Shown here: piece after piece, positions 26,935-37,172 of the stretch
Numbering within the stretch: position 1 is the first letter of the stretch
Layout of the letters: each line of letters begins with the position of its first letter
From: Amaricoccus sp003258405
GTDB lineage: Bacteria; Pseudomonadota; Alphaproteobacteria; Rhodobacterales; Rhodobacteraceae
Assembly: GCF_043226085.1 (NCBI RefSeq)
Contig: NZ_CP171225.1
Span: forward strand, 434,001-498,000
DNA: 64,000 bases
Reading direction: 5' to 3'
Notes under the pieces: model-generated
Told to the model about the DNA's origin: nothing
Databases searched by the model: none
What the model saw: only the letters and a program-made list of their open reading frames with translations
Made by a program: the position numbers and the translations under genes

Positions 26935-28491
26935 ATGACACGGCGGCCGGGAATCGAACCGGAAGAGAAATCCCTTGCGGAACTGTTCGACCCGATTGCC
27001 TGGGAGCGCCGTGTGGCCGAGGCGCGGGAACGCCGTGAGCGGGCCCTCTCCGAACGCAAGGGCACCGACGAGGCGGCCGAAACCCCGCGCGGCGCCCGCA
27101 TCCGCATGGTCGATCTGGCCGAAGACGCGCCGGAGGCCAACATCCGCGAAGAGCGCCTCGGTGCGCCCGAGCCCGCGGCGCCACCCGCCCCCGCGCCTGC
27201 GCCCGCCCCGGCTGCCGTGACGGCCCCGCCGCCCGGCCGCGACGGCACGGCCCGTCTCATCCAGGCCCTCGATGGCGTCTCGCGCCGCCAGGCGAAACCG
27301 GCCGTGCCGCAGCGCCCCGTCGCCAGCGTTCCGCCCGAGCCCGCGCTTCCGGCCGCCGCGCCGCCGGCCCCGCCCGTCCTGCCGGGCGCCGAGCGCACCG
27401 AGGCCATGGCCGCGGCTCCAGCGCCGGCGGCACCGCGCCGGTCGCCGCAGATGCTTGCGATGATCTTCGCCGCCGGTGCGCTCGCGGGCGGTCTCATCGC
27501 CTTCTGGCTTGTCCGCGCCAACCACGAGCCCGCGCCGCAGACGGCCACGCCGGACGTGGAAATCTCGGCGGCCGACAGCGCCGCGGCCCCTGCCGCCGCG
27601 CCGGATGCCTTCGTCGCCGAGGCGCCGGAGCTTGCCGTGAACACCTCCCCGGCCGATATCGCGCCGCCACGGATCCCGACGCCTCCCGCCGATCGCGGCT
27701 TCACCTCCGCCTCGGGCCGCGCCGAGCATCCGGGCGCCATCCATGACCCCGACAGCCAGGGCCTGACCACCGTCCCCGACCTTGCCGATTTCCCCGCGGC
27801 CCGCCCGCCGGCGCCCCCCGCCGCGCCGGAAACCGCCGCCGTCGAGCCCGAGCCCGCCACCGACGAGCCGCCCACCGTGCCGCAAGCCGAAGAAGCTGCG
27901 ATCACGGAAGAGCAGCCCGCCGCCCCGGAAGACACCGCCGCCGCAGCCGAGCCCGCGCCGGAGGAGGAAACCGCCGCGGCCGTGCCCGTCGGCGAGACCC
28001 GCGTCTTCCTCCACGTGCCCCGCGGCGTCCCGGTCGCCGAGAGCGATGCCATCGCCGCCACCCTCAGTGGCGCGGGCTTCGGCGTCCAGCCGGCGATTCG
28101 CATGAACCTCAACGTGAGCACCAGCAACGTCCGCTACTTCCACGCGGCGGACCTCGAGAACGCCCGCGCGCTCGCCGCGGCCCTCGGCGCGAACCTGCCC
28201 GAGGTTCCGCCCGTGCGCGACTTCACCTACCTCCAGACCCCGGTGCGGCCTGGAACGCTCGAGGTCTGGCTGTCGGGCTCCGGCTCCGGCGCGGCACGAT
28301 CGACCGGTGCCGCGACACGCCAGCAACAGCCCGCCAGCGCGCCGCAGCGGGCGCCCGAACCCGTTCCCGCCGCCCCGGCTCCCAGCGCCACGGCAGCACC
28401 CCAAGCCTCCACACCCGACGACAGCGACCTTCCCGCCGCCGTCCCGGCCGGCCGCCTGCGCAGCCTCGTCGAGACCGTCCAGGGCCGCTGA
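26935..28491 (+). CDS. single-pass membrane protein with Pro/Ala-rich arms and a LytR_C-like domain
   Basis: 518 residues. A charged cytoplasmic N-terminus, a Pro/Ala linker, one membrane helix near residues 173-195 (MLAMIFAAGALAGGLIAFWLV), a second long Pro/Ala/Glu linker, and a folded part near residues 355-445. That part (TRVFLHVPRGV, LSGAGFGVQPAIRMNL, VRYFHAADLENARALAAALG) resembles the LytR/CpsA/Psr C-terminal domain, proposed to act in the cell envelope. Topology suggests a periplasmic sensor or scaffold. A ggagg ribosome site supports the start. It precedes lepA by 79 bases. Confidence 0.7.
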   Translation: MTRRPGIEPEEKSLAELFDPIAWERRVAEARERRERALSERKGTDEAAETPRGARIRMVDLAEDAPEANIREERLGAPEPAAPPAPAPAPAPAAVTAPPPGRDGTARLIQALDGVSRRQAKPAVPQRPVASVPPEPALPAAAPPAPPVLPGAERTEAMAAAPAPAAPRRSPQMLAMIFAAGALAGGLIAFWLVRANHEPAPQTATPDVEISAADSAAAPAAAPDAFVAEAPELAVNTSPADIAPPRIPTPPADRGFTSASGRAEHPGAIHDPDSQGLTTVPDLADFPAARPPAPPAAPETAAVEPEPATDEPPTVPQAEEAAITEEQPAAPEDTAAAAEPAPEEETAAAVPVGETRVFLHVPRGVPVAESDAIAATLSGAGFGVQPAIRMNLNVSTSNVRYFHAADLENARALAAALGANLPEVPPVRDFTYLQTPVRPGTLEVWLSGSGSGAARSTGAATRQQQPASAPQRAPEPVPAAPAPSATAAPQASTPDDSDLPAAVPAGRLRSLVETVQGR

Positions 28492-28570
28492 GACCCGCCG
28501 AAGTCGCGGCTTCGCCCCCGAGGCCGCGACGGCCACTTGACCGCCCCCGGAAACCCGATATACGGCGGAA

Positions 28571-30370
<1,800 letters not shown>

Positions 30371-30503
30371 GGAGCGGTAGACCCATGGGCAACCCTCGAA
30401 TATTTCTGCAAATTAATTTCTATGATTGAAAATATAGACGGAAAAATGAGCGGAATTTAATCTTACATTTATCGTCCTATATTGGGTATAGTGATTCTAT
30501 TAA

Positions 30504-31463
30504 TTAGCGTAACGGGATATCTGATACTTTAATTATTTTATCTGGGTTGCTAAATTTAAGATCTTCCAAAATATATTTGAACGCACGACTCAATGGAAGT
30601 GGATTTTCGTGTGGTCCAATCACTAAAGAGTCAAGAATTTCTTTTGGATCTATATTTCTAATTTCAAGATCAGATCTATTTTTCAATGGCATCTTGTAAA
30701 CAATTTGGGGATCACCTCTGCAAATCTCAATACTCTTTGAAAGATGTTTTGACTGGAAAAATATCGGCAAATGATAAATTCGCCACTCTTTCTCCTCACT
30801 AAAACCTGGATGCTTAGAGCACAAAATTAGTCTTATCAAAAGATTAGCTAACATTTTTTTAACATCTTCTTTGTCGAGTTTTGAAATTTCTTCGATGCTA
30901 TTGCGCAAGTTTTCAAACGTTTCTTCTAAATGAGACTTAAAATTTTTTTCTCCAGCATATAGTACCGGAGCCGAAAAGGCACCAATATTCTGATTTTTAT
31001 AGGTCAGAAAGGGAGTATTTCTAACTACAAGGGCAACGCCGCTCTTTCCCCCGTAAGCTCTCCACATTGATAGTCTTCCGAGAAAATCTTCCGAGGTCTC
31101 ATGCTCTGACAAGCAAGTTATATAGGTATCATACAGATATTGATTTTTGTAATTGTGAAATATAGCTTCAATATATTTAGATGTATCAGGAAACGATTCG
31201 TCAATTAACCTCATAACGCTAATATATAATTCTGAGGTTATAAATTTATCTACAAATTGAATTCCGTGATATATTTCCATATAATCATTCATGCATGCTG
31301 CATTTCGCATCCATATTTCTGAATTCTTTAAGATACTAAATGCAACACTTGATGACGTGTAGTGAACTAATCGTTTTTTCTCATTGTACATGCGCTTAAC
31401 TTGCGACAGATACCATGGATCAAACAAACGCAGCAAATTAATCTCTTCATCTGAAAAAAACAT
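30504..31463 (-). CDS. DUF2971 family protein on an A+T-rich island
   Basis: 319 residues. LVHYTSS near residue 32, NDYMEIYHG, LSMWRAYGGKSGVALV and HPGFSEEKEWRIY are the conserved blocks of DUF2971, a family of unknown biochemical role often found in mobile or defence-associated contexts. Base composition is sharply A+T-rich and codons favour A/T at third positions, unlike every neighbour, so the gene is very likely acquired recently. A weak ttgga lies upstream of the ATG. It stands alone; no transposase, integrase or tRNA flanks it. Confidence 0.8.
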   Translation of the reverse strand: MFFSDEEINLLRLFDPWYLSQVKRMYNEKKRLVHYTSSSVAFSILKNSEIWMRNAACMNDYMEIYHGIQFVDKFITSELYISVMRLIDESFPDTSKYIEAIFHNYKNQYLYDTYITCLSEHETSEDFLGRLSMWRAYGGKSGVALVVRNTPFLTYKNQNIGAFSAPVLYAGEKNFKSHLEETFENLRNSIEEISKLDKEDVKKMLANLLIRLILCSKHPGFSEEKEWRIYHLPIFFQSKHLSKSIEICRGDPQIVYKMPLKNRSDLEIRNIDPKEILDSLVIGPHENPLPLSRAFKYILEDLKFSNPDKIIKVSDIPLR

Positions 31464-31861
31464 TTTTTATCCAACTATAATTAATATGAAGTATCATATT
31501 TTACTAGATATGCAGCAGTATTCTACAAAAGTGTTGAGAATTCAACTCGATTTGACCCGCGGCAAATCGAGCCGCGGCTGCCCTCCCGGGGGCGGACGCG
31601 CAGTGCGCGCCTCCCAGGGCAGCCCCGCCTCGATCCGGCCCGATGGGCCAGCCCCAAACCCCTCGACCTCCGGGCATAGCCCTCCGGCCGACCGGATCGC
31701 GCGGCGTGCCCCCGGCACCCCGCTGATGCGATCCGGGAGGCTAAACCTGCTGGCCCTCGGAGGCGATGTCGTCCGATCCGGGCGGATATACCCGAGTGCT
31801 TTGCTTGCCATATGGATTCCATATCGATTCCATACCGAATCCAGACACGCGGATCTGCGCC
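31464..31861. other. gap between DUF2971 and pqqE with repeats and a hairpin
   Basis: The first about 80 bases are A+T-rich island DNA, the rest is G+C-rich. It contains the hairpin at 31576-31624, four copies of gatccgg or its complement between about 31630 and 31785, and two gattccata copies (31815-31823 and 31826-31834) 11 bases apart. No convincing gene. Confidence 0.5.
31576..31624. terminator. stem-loop in the gap downstream of pqqE
   Basis: ggctgccct (31576-31584) and agggcagcc (31616-31624) are exact complements, with a smaller gcgca/tgcgc hairpin inside. It may be the original 3' end of the pqq transcript, now 238 bases past the pqqE stop. Confidence 0.4.
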
Positions 31862-32968
31862 TCAGCTCTGCCCTTCGAGCACCCGTTCCGGCCCCGTTCG
31901 CCAGGTCAGCTCGGCGCCCTCTTCCGCGGCCCAGTCCTGCGCCATGGCATGGATTTTCCCATGCAGCGGCGACTTGATGCAGACCGGATCGGTCGCCGTC
32001 GCATCCCCCGCCAGCGCCATCGCCTGACACCGGCATCCGCCGAAATCCGCCTCCTTCCGGTCGCAGGACCGGCAGGGCTCCGCCATCCAGTCCGTGCCGC
32101 GGAAGGCATTGAAGGCGCTCGAGTTTTCCCAGATCTCGCCGAGCGTTTTCTCCCGCACGGTCTCGAAACTGAGCGACGGAATCGTCTGCGCCGCATGGCA
32201 GGGCAGCACGATGCCGTCCGGCGTGACGTTGAGCCCGGTCGAGCCCCAGCCGCCCATGCAGGGCTTGGGATATTTGGCGTGATAGTCGGCGGGCACATAG
32301 TCGATCACCAGCCGCCCCTTGAGCCGCTCCCGCGCCTCCCGCACGATCCGCCCGGCCTCCCGCGCCTGCTCGAGGCTCGGCATCAGCGCCCCCCTGTTGA
32401 GCATCGCCCAGCCATGAAACTGCACCGTCGCCACCTCGATCCGCCGCGCCCCCATTTCCTCCGCCATTTCGAGCGCGCGCGGCAGCTGGTGCATGTTCTG
32501 CCGGTGCATGACGAAGTTGAGCGTGAGCGGAAAGCCGATCTTGCCGATCCAGGCGGCGACGGCCATTTTCCTTTCGAAACCAGAGCGATAGCCGCCGATC
32601 CTGTCGGCGGTTTCCGCATCCGTCCCCTGCAGCGAAAGCTGGATGTGGTCGAGCCCGGCGGCGTCGAGCGCCATGAGCCGGCGCTCCGTCAGCCCGATGC
32701 CGGAGGTGATGAGATTGGTGTAGAGCCCCGCCTCCCGCGCGGCCTCGACAAGCTCCACGAGGTCCCGCCGCGAGGCCGGTTCCCCGCCGGAGAGATGCAG
32801 CTGCAGCACGCCGAGCTCCGCGGCCTGCCGGAACACCCCGGCCCATTCCGCAGTCGAAAGCTCGCTCTCCTTCCGCGCCAGCTCCACCGGGTTGGAGCAA
32901 TACGGGCAGGACAGCGGGCAGCGATGGGTGAGCTCGGCGAGCATCGCGATCGGCGGGCGGGCGGTCAT
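31862..32968 (-). CDS. pqqE: PQQ biosynthesis radical-SAM enzyme PqqE
   Basis: A 368-residue radical-SAM/SPASM enzyme that cross-links the Glu and Tyr of PqqA as the first step in making pyrroloquinoline quinone. Radical-SAM cysteines Cys17-Cys21-Cys24 (CPLSCPYC), LHLSGGEP and the C-terminal auxiliary-cluster cysteines in CRSCDRKEADFGGCRCQ are intact. Its start overlaps pqqD by four bases. Last gene of the pqqABCDE operon. Confidence 0.97.
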   Translation of the reverse strand: MTARPPIAMLAELTHRCPLSCPYCSNPVELARKESELSTAEWAGVFRQAAELGVLQLHLSGGEPASRRDLVELVEAAREAGLYTNLITSGIGLTERRLMALDAAGLDHIQLSLQGTDAETADRIGGYRSGFERKMAVAAWIGKIGFPLTLNFVMHRQNMHQLPRALEMAEEMGARRIEVATVQFHGWAMLNRGALMPSLEQAREAGRIVREARERLKGRLVIDYVPADYHAKYPKPCMGGWGSTGLNVTPDGIVLPCHAAQTIPSLSFETVREKTLGEIWENSSAFNAFRGTDWMAEPCRSCDRKEADFGGCRCQAMALAGDATATDPVCIKSPLHGKIHAMAQDWAAEEGAELTWRTGPERVLEGQS

Positions 32969-33246
32969 ACCATGATCTCCAGAATGCGCCGCTCCGCGAG
33001 CGCGGCGATGAACTCGCCGCTGTCCCGCGCGATCTCGGCCTCCGGCGCACCATAAGTCTCTGACAGATCAGCGACAATCGCGCCGAAATCGCGTGCGCCG
33101 TCGATGCGCGAAATGATCGCGAGACCCACGGCATCGAGCGCAATGGCCCGCTCCGGCGCAAGAAGCACCCAGCCGCCCCGCACGCGATCTTCCTGAAGCC
33201 GCACGCCGCGCGGCATCCGGGGCACGGAGGCGGCCGCGAGGCTCAT
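32965..33246 (-). CDS. pqqD: PqqA peptide-binding chaperone PqqD
   Basis: 93 residues; PqqD presents the PqqA peptide to PqqE. The winged-helix-like PqqD fold is indicated by RGVRLQEDRVRGGWVLLAPERAI followed by IISRIDGARDFGAIVADL. Four-base overlaps with pqqC upstream and pqqE downstream show tight coupling. Confidence 0.93.
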   Translation of the reverse strand: MSLAAASVPRMPRGVRLQEDRVRGGWVLLAPERAIALDAVGLAIISRIDGARDFGAIVADLSETYGAPEAEIARDSGEFIAALAERRILEIMV

Positions 33247-33995
33247 TCCGCCGCCACCCGCGCCGCCATGCCCTGCCCCGGCACCCAGGCGCCGGGCGGG
33301 ATGCGCGCCGGCGTCACATAGGCCGCATCGAGCGCGTCGAGCTGGGCCCAGAGCACATCGGTCTTGAAGGTGAGAGCCGCCGCCGCCGCATCCTGCTTCT
33401 CGGCCGTATCGGCATGATCGAGCACCCAGGCCAAACCGAAGGCCACATCCTTCGGCGCTTCGGTCAGGCGCTTGCGGAAATAGGAAAGGCTGGAGTCGTC
33501 TGCAAATTCATAATGTTGGAGAAGACCCTCGATGCGGGCCGCATGAATTGCCGGGGCGAAGAGCTCGGTCAGCGAGGCCGCGACGGCCTCGAGCAGGGTC
33601 TTCTCGCGCACGAAGCGGACATAGGCATCCACCGCAAAGCGCGTCGCGGGCAGGACGCCTTCGAGGCTCGCCACGTAGTCCGGGTCGAGCCCCACGGCCT
33701 CGGCCAGGCGCAGCCAGCGGCGGATGCCACCCTCGTTGCCGTCGCTGCCATCATGGTCCTCGATGCGGGAGCGCCACGCCCGGCGCAGATCGGGATCCTC
33801 CACCCGGCTCATGAAGGCCGCATCCTTCATCGGGATGCGAGACTGGTAATAGAAGCGGTTAATTACCCAGGCCCGGACCTGTTCGGGCGTGCACTGGCCC
33901 GAATGAAGCCGCTGATGGAACGGATGCTTGTCGTGATAGCGCTCGGTGCCGATGTTGCGCAGCCGCGCCTCGAACTCTTCCCGTGTGGCCGTCAT
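33243..33995 (-). CDS. pqqC: pyrroloquinoline-quinone synthase PqqC
   Basis: 250 residues. A cofactorless oxidase of the TENA/haem-oxygenase fold that performs the last ring closure and oxidation to PQQ. RYHDKHPFHQRLHSG near residue 18 and INRFYYQSRIPMKDA are typical of PqqC. The gene overlaps pqqB and pqqD by four bases each. Confidence 0.97.
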   Translation of the reverse strand: MTATREEFEARLRNIGTERYHDKHPFHQRLHSGQCTPEQVRAWVINRFYYQSRIPMKDAAFMSRVEDPDLRRAWRSRIEDHDGSDGNEGGIRRWLRLAEAVGLDPDYVASLEGVLPATRFAVDAYVRFVREKTLLEAVAASLTELFAPAIHAARIEGLLQHYEFADDSSLSYFRKRLTEAPKDVAFGLAWVLDHADTAEKQDAAAAALTFKTDVLWAQLDALDAAYVTPARIPPGAWVPGQGMAARVAAE

Positions 33996-34888
33996 AGGCT
34001 TATCTCCATGCCGTCCTGCGCCACGCGCCAGCCGGCCTCTTCCGCCGCGGCGCGCTCGGGCGATGACGGGCGCAGGACGGGGTTGGTGTTGTTCATGTGG
34101 ACGAAGACCTTCTCGCCGATCCCGAGCGCCGCGAGCGCTGCGATCGAGCCTTCCGGTCCGCTCATCGAGATGTGTCCCATTCGCTTGCCGGTCTTGGTGC
34201 CGACGCCCGTGCGCTGCATCTCGTCGTCACGCCAGAGCGTGCCGTCGAAGAATACGAGATCCGCGCCGCCGATGCGTTCGGCGAGACGATCGGTCACGGC
34301 CGCGCAGCCGGGAATGTAGAAGATCCGCCGCCCGTTTGTGCGAAGCTCGACGCCGACGGTCTGCTCGCCTTCCAGATCGGTCTGGACCTCGGCACCCTCC
34401 ATGTAGAGTGGCACCTTGCCGGGCACCGGGAAAAGCGTTGCATGAAGCCCACTTACGATCTCGAACTCATGTCCGATCTCCACGGTGACGCGCGCGACCC
34501 TGTCAGCGGCGAGCGCATTGAAGATCGGATTGGCCGCAATCACCTCGTGGATTTCGCCGGTTGCAAAGAGGGTGAAGGGCTGCTGCTCTCGCAGGCTCAG
34601 CAGCCCTGCCACATGATCGATGTCGCCATTGGTCAGCAACACCGATGCAAGCGGCGTCTTTCGCAGATCCGTCGGATGCAGACAGGGGGATGCCGCGATC
34701 TGGGCGCGAATGTCGGGCGAGGCGTTCAGCACCGCCCATGACTGCCCGTCGCCGCTCACCGCAAGCGAAGACTGCGTCAGGGACGGTATCTCGCCCGCCC
34801 GGGCGAGGCGGCAGTTCTCACAGCCGCAGTTCCACTGGGGAAGGCCGCCCCCGGCGGCTGCGCCCAACACGCGTGCGCGGAACGCCAT
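33992..34888 (-). CDS. pqqB: PQQ biosynthesis protein PqqB
   Basis: 298 residues of the metallo-beta-lactamase fold. LGAAAGGGLPQWNCGCENCR at the start and LLTNGDIDHVAGLLSLRE with metal-binding residues identify PqqB, which hydroxylates the cross-linked tyrosine in the PQQ pathway. It begins 22 bases after the pqqA stop and overlaps pqqC by four. Confidence 0.96.
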   Translation of the reverse strand: MAFRARVLGAAAGGGLPQWNCGCENCRLARAGEIPSLTQSSLAVSGDGQSWAVLNASPDIRAQIAASPCLHPTDLRKTPLASVLLTNGDIDHVAGLLSLREQQPFTLFATGEIHEVIAANPIFNALAADRVARVTVEIGHEFEIVSGLHATLFPVPGKVPLYMEGAEVQTDLEGEQTVGVELRTNGRRIFYIPGCAAVTDRLAERIGGADLVFFDGTLWRDDEMQRTGVGTKTGKRMGHISMSGPEGSIAALAALGIGEKVFVHMNNTNPVLRPSSPERAAAEEAGWRVAQDGMEISL

Positions 34889-34910
34889 GTCGCCCTCCGC
34901 GCCGCCGCGA

Positions 34911-35006
34911 TCAGAAAAGGACGTCCTGATCGTCTTCCGCGGGTCCGTACATGTTGATTTCCATGCCGCAGGCGACTTCGCGCAGGATGGGCTTCGTCCA
35001 GGCCAT
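34911..35006 (-). CDS. pqqA: PQQ precursor peptide PqqA
   Basis: A 31-residue peptide, MAWTKPILREVACGMEINMY and an acidic tail ending VLF. The glutamate and tyrosine that become PQQ are Glu16 and Tyr20 with the invariant three-residue spacing. A ggagga ribosome site lies 9 bases before the ATG, stronger than those of its neighbours, as expected for a substrate made in excess. Confidence 0.95.
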   Translation of the reverse strand: MAWTKPILREVACGMEINMYGPAEDDQDVLF

Positions 35007-35044
35007 GATGGTTTCCTCCGAGCTGGCTTGTTTTGAGTGCGCCG

Positions 35045-35073
35045 ATTATGCTGAGCGCCGCGGGATCGGGCAA
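35045..35073 (-). promoter_or_regulatory. predicted sigma-70 type pqqA promoter
   Basis: Toward pqqA: TTGCCC (-35, at 35073-35068), 17 bases, CATAAT (-10, at 35050-35045). The pqqA ATG is 39 bases further on. Confidence 0.6.
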
Positions 35074-35079
35074 TTGATC

Positions 35080-35105
35080 CTTAGTCTAATGGGCCTAGAC
35101 ATAAG
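35080..35105. promoter_or_regulatory. palindrome upstream of the pqqA promoter
   Basis: GTCTA (35084-35088) and TAGAC (35096-35100) flank a seven-base spacer, with CTTA (35080-35083) and TAAG (35102-35105) extending it past one unpaired base. It sits just upstream of the -35 element, where activators bind. It could also belong to the end of the msrA transcript, though it is A+T-rich for a terminator. Confidence 0.5.
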
Positions 35106-35122
35106 TCGCAGCAAACCGCGCT

Positions 35123-35773
35123 TCAGACGATCGCTGCGCCGATCGGGCAACTGACGCCCGTGCCGCCCAGGCCGCAGTAGCCGCGCGGGTTCTTGGCCAG
35201 ATACTGCTGGTGATAGGCCTCGGCATAGTAGAAGGGCGGTGCCTCGCGGATCTCGGTGGTGATCCTGCCATAGCCGGCGGCATCGAGCCGCGCCTGATAG
35301 GCGTCGCGTGAGGCTTCCGCTTCAGCCTTCTGCGCGGGATCACTCACATAGATGCAGGAACGGTACTGGGTGCCGATGTCATTGCCCTGGCGCATGCCCT
35401 GGGTCGGATCGTGGTTTTCCCAGAACGTGCGCAGCAGCGCATCAAGCGAGAGCATCGCGGGATCCCAGGTGACGAGGACGACCTCGGTATGGCCGGTGAG
35501 ACCGGAGCAGACCTCCTCGTAGATCGGATTGGGCGTCTCGCCGCCAGCGTAGCCCACGGCCGTCGTCCAGACACCCTCCAGCTCCCAGAACTTGCGTTCG
35601 GCACCCCAGAAACAGCCCATGCCGAAGACGATGCGCTGCGCTCCCTCCAGCTCGCGGCCCTTGAGCGGACGGCCATTCACATAGTGGCTTGAGGCGGTCG
35701 GGATCGGATCGGGTCGGCCTGGCAGGGCAGAGCCCTGTGTCGGCAGTTCGGTCTTGCGGAAGAAAGAGGACAT
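35123..35773 (-). CDS. msrA: peptide-methionine (S)-S-oxide reductase MsrA
   Basis: 216 residues. The catalytic motif GCFWGAE carries Cys54, and TEVVLVTWDP, GTQYRS and YHQQYL follow as in all MsrA proteins. It repairs oxidised methionine. The start MSSFFRKTELP at 35773 is typical of alphaproteobacterial MsrA, and the upstream frame has no support. It lies 37 bases after the MATE transporter and is probably in the same operon. Confidence 0.96.
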   Translation of the reverse strand: MSSFFRKTELPTQGSALPGRPDPIPTASSHYVNGRPLKGRELEGAQRIVFGMGCFWGAERKFWELEGVWTTAVGYAGGETPNPIYEEVCSGLTGHTEVVLVTWDPAMLSLDALLRTFWENHDPTQGMRQGNDIGTQYRSCIYVSDPAQKAEAEASRDAYQARLDAAGYGRITTEIREAPPFYYAEAYHQQYLAKNPRGYCGLGGTGVSCPIGAAIV

Positions 35774-35810
35774 GTCAGGTCTCCCCGGCGTTGATTGCTC
35801 GGACCCTGTT

Positions 35811-37169
35811 TCATGTAGCGCCGAAAGGGCGTTGTCCAAGTCCGCGCAGCGGCTTCAGTGTCACGACGAAGCGCCAGCCGATCCAGGCCGAGGCGCAACC
35901 GACGGCGACGCCTGCCAGTGCCTGACCGTAGACCACGCCGGGTGCGCCGACCCACGCCGAGAGTGTCCAGGCGATGGGAAACATCACGAAGGCATCCCGC
36001 GCCCAGTTGAAGACCGTCGACCAGAGTGGCCGCCCCAGGGTGTTGAAGGCCGCATTGGCGCAGAAGAGCGCGCCGGTGAAGACGAAGCCGCCCGCCGCAA
36101 GGCCGATGAAGGCCGACACGACCACCGCGCCCTCCGGGCCGAGCCGGAAGAAGGCGATGATCGGTGCCCGAAACTGGTAGAGCAGAAACCAGGTGATGCC
36201 GGTATAGAGCGTCACGAAGATCAGCGCGTCGCGATAGGTCGAACGGACACGGTCGAGCAGACCGGCGCCATAGTTCTGGCCGAGAATGCCGCCGATCGAG
36301 CCCGAGAGCGCGTAGATGCCGCCGAAGGCAAGCGCGGACAACCGGTTGAGAATGGCCCAGCCTGCCACGGCGCCATCGCCGTGCTGCGCGATCAGGGTCG
36401 TGAGGATGTAATTGCCGAAGGGCGTCGAGAGCTGCGAGATCATCGCCGGACCCGCGATGGCAAAGAACGGCCTGGCGGTGCGGATCACGGTCCGGAGGCT
36501 CACCCGCCCGAGCATGCCATGCACCCGGCCGAGATAGAAGATGGCGAGAATGCCGACGAGGGCGCGCGAGAGAAAGGTCGCCCAGGCCGCTCCGTCGATG
36601 CCGAGATTGAACCCGAAGATGAGCAGCGGATCGAAGACGAGCGCGGCAACGCCTGCAGCCAGCGAGACCGACATCGAGTGCCAGGCATCGCCCACCGCGC
36701 GCAGGATCGCGCCGCCGACCATGCCGAGCGTCATGAGCGGGATCGCGGGCATGCTGATGAGGAGGAAGCGGCTCGCCATTTCGGCCGTCTCGCCGCTCGC
36801 CCCGGCGAGTCCCAGCACCTGGTGGCGGAAGACCAGCACCACTGCCGTCATCGCGACCTGGAGCACGAGCGTGATGAGCATCGCGGCCGAGGCAACGCTT
36901 CGCGCCTGCTCGCGTCGCCCCTGCCCCAGCGCGCGGCTCACCAGCGCCATCGCCGCAATGGCGAGACCGATCCCCACCGAGATCACGAAGAAGATAATGG
37001 TCCAGGAAAAGCCCAGCACCGCAACCAGGTGCTCGTCCCCGAGGCGCGAGATCCAGAAGAGCGTCGCGATGTCGATGAGGAAGAGAAAGGTCAGGCCGAA
37101 GGCGCCGGTGAGCGTCATCACCGCGACATGGCGCATCGTGGCGCCGGTGGTGAACTTCGGACCGGCCAT
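35811..37169 (-). CDS. MATE family efflux transporter
   Basis: 452 residues with about twelve membrane helices in two related halves, typical of MATE drug/Na+ or H+ antiporters. Early blocks FLFLIDIATLFWISRLGDEHLVAVLGF and VSRALGQGRRE are characteristic. The ATG is three bases after the stop of the upstream MFS gene, so the two are co-transcribed. Substrate not predictable. Confidence 0.9.
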   Translation of the reverse strand: MAGPKFTTGATMRHVAVMTLTGAFGLTFLFLIDIATLFWISRLGDEHLVAVLGFSWTIIFFVISVGIGLAIAAMALVSRALGQGRREQARSVASAAMLITLVLQVAMTAVVLVFRHQVLGLAGASGETAEMASRFLLISMPAIPLMTLGMVGGAILRAVGDAWHSMSVSLAAGVAALVFDPLLIFGFNLGIDGAAWATFLSRALVGILAIFYLGRVHGMLGRVSLRTVIRTARPFFAIAGPAMISQLSTPFGNYILTTLIAQHGDGAVAGWAILNRLSALAFGGIYALSGSIGGILGQNYGAGLLDRVRSTYRDALIFVTLYTGITWFLLYQFRAPIIAFFRLGPEGAVVVSAFIGLAAGGFVFTGALFCANAAFNTLGRPLWSTVFNWARDAFVMFPIAWTLSAWVGAPGVVYGQALAGVAVGCASAWIGWRFVVTLKPLRGLGQRPFGAT

Positions 37170-37172
37170 CGA

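Noticed and set aside
30371..31545. Attachment-site repeats at the DUF2971 island ends
   Set aside because: Only a loose likeness (caaccctcga near 30400 versus caactcga near 31540) was seen; too short and imperfect to call.
31523..31822. 99-codon minus-strand frame next to pqqE
   Set aside because: Arg/Gly-rich, crosses the composition boundary, no ribosome site or family.
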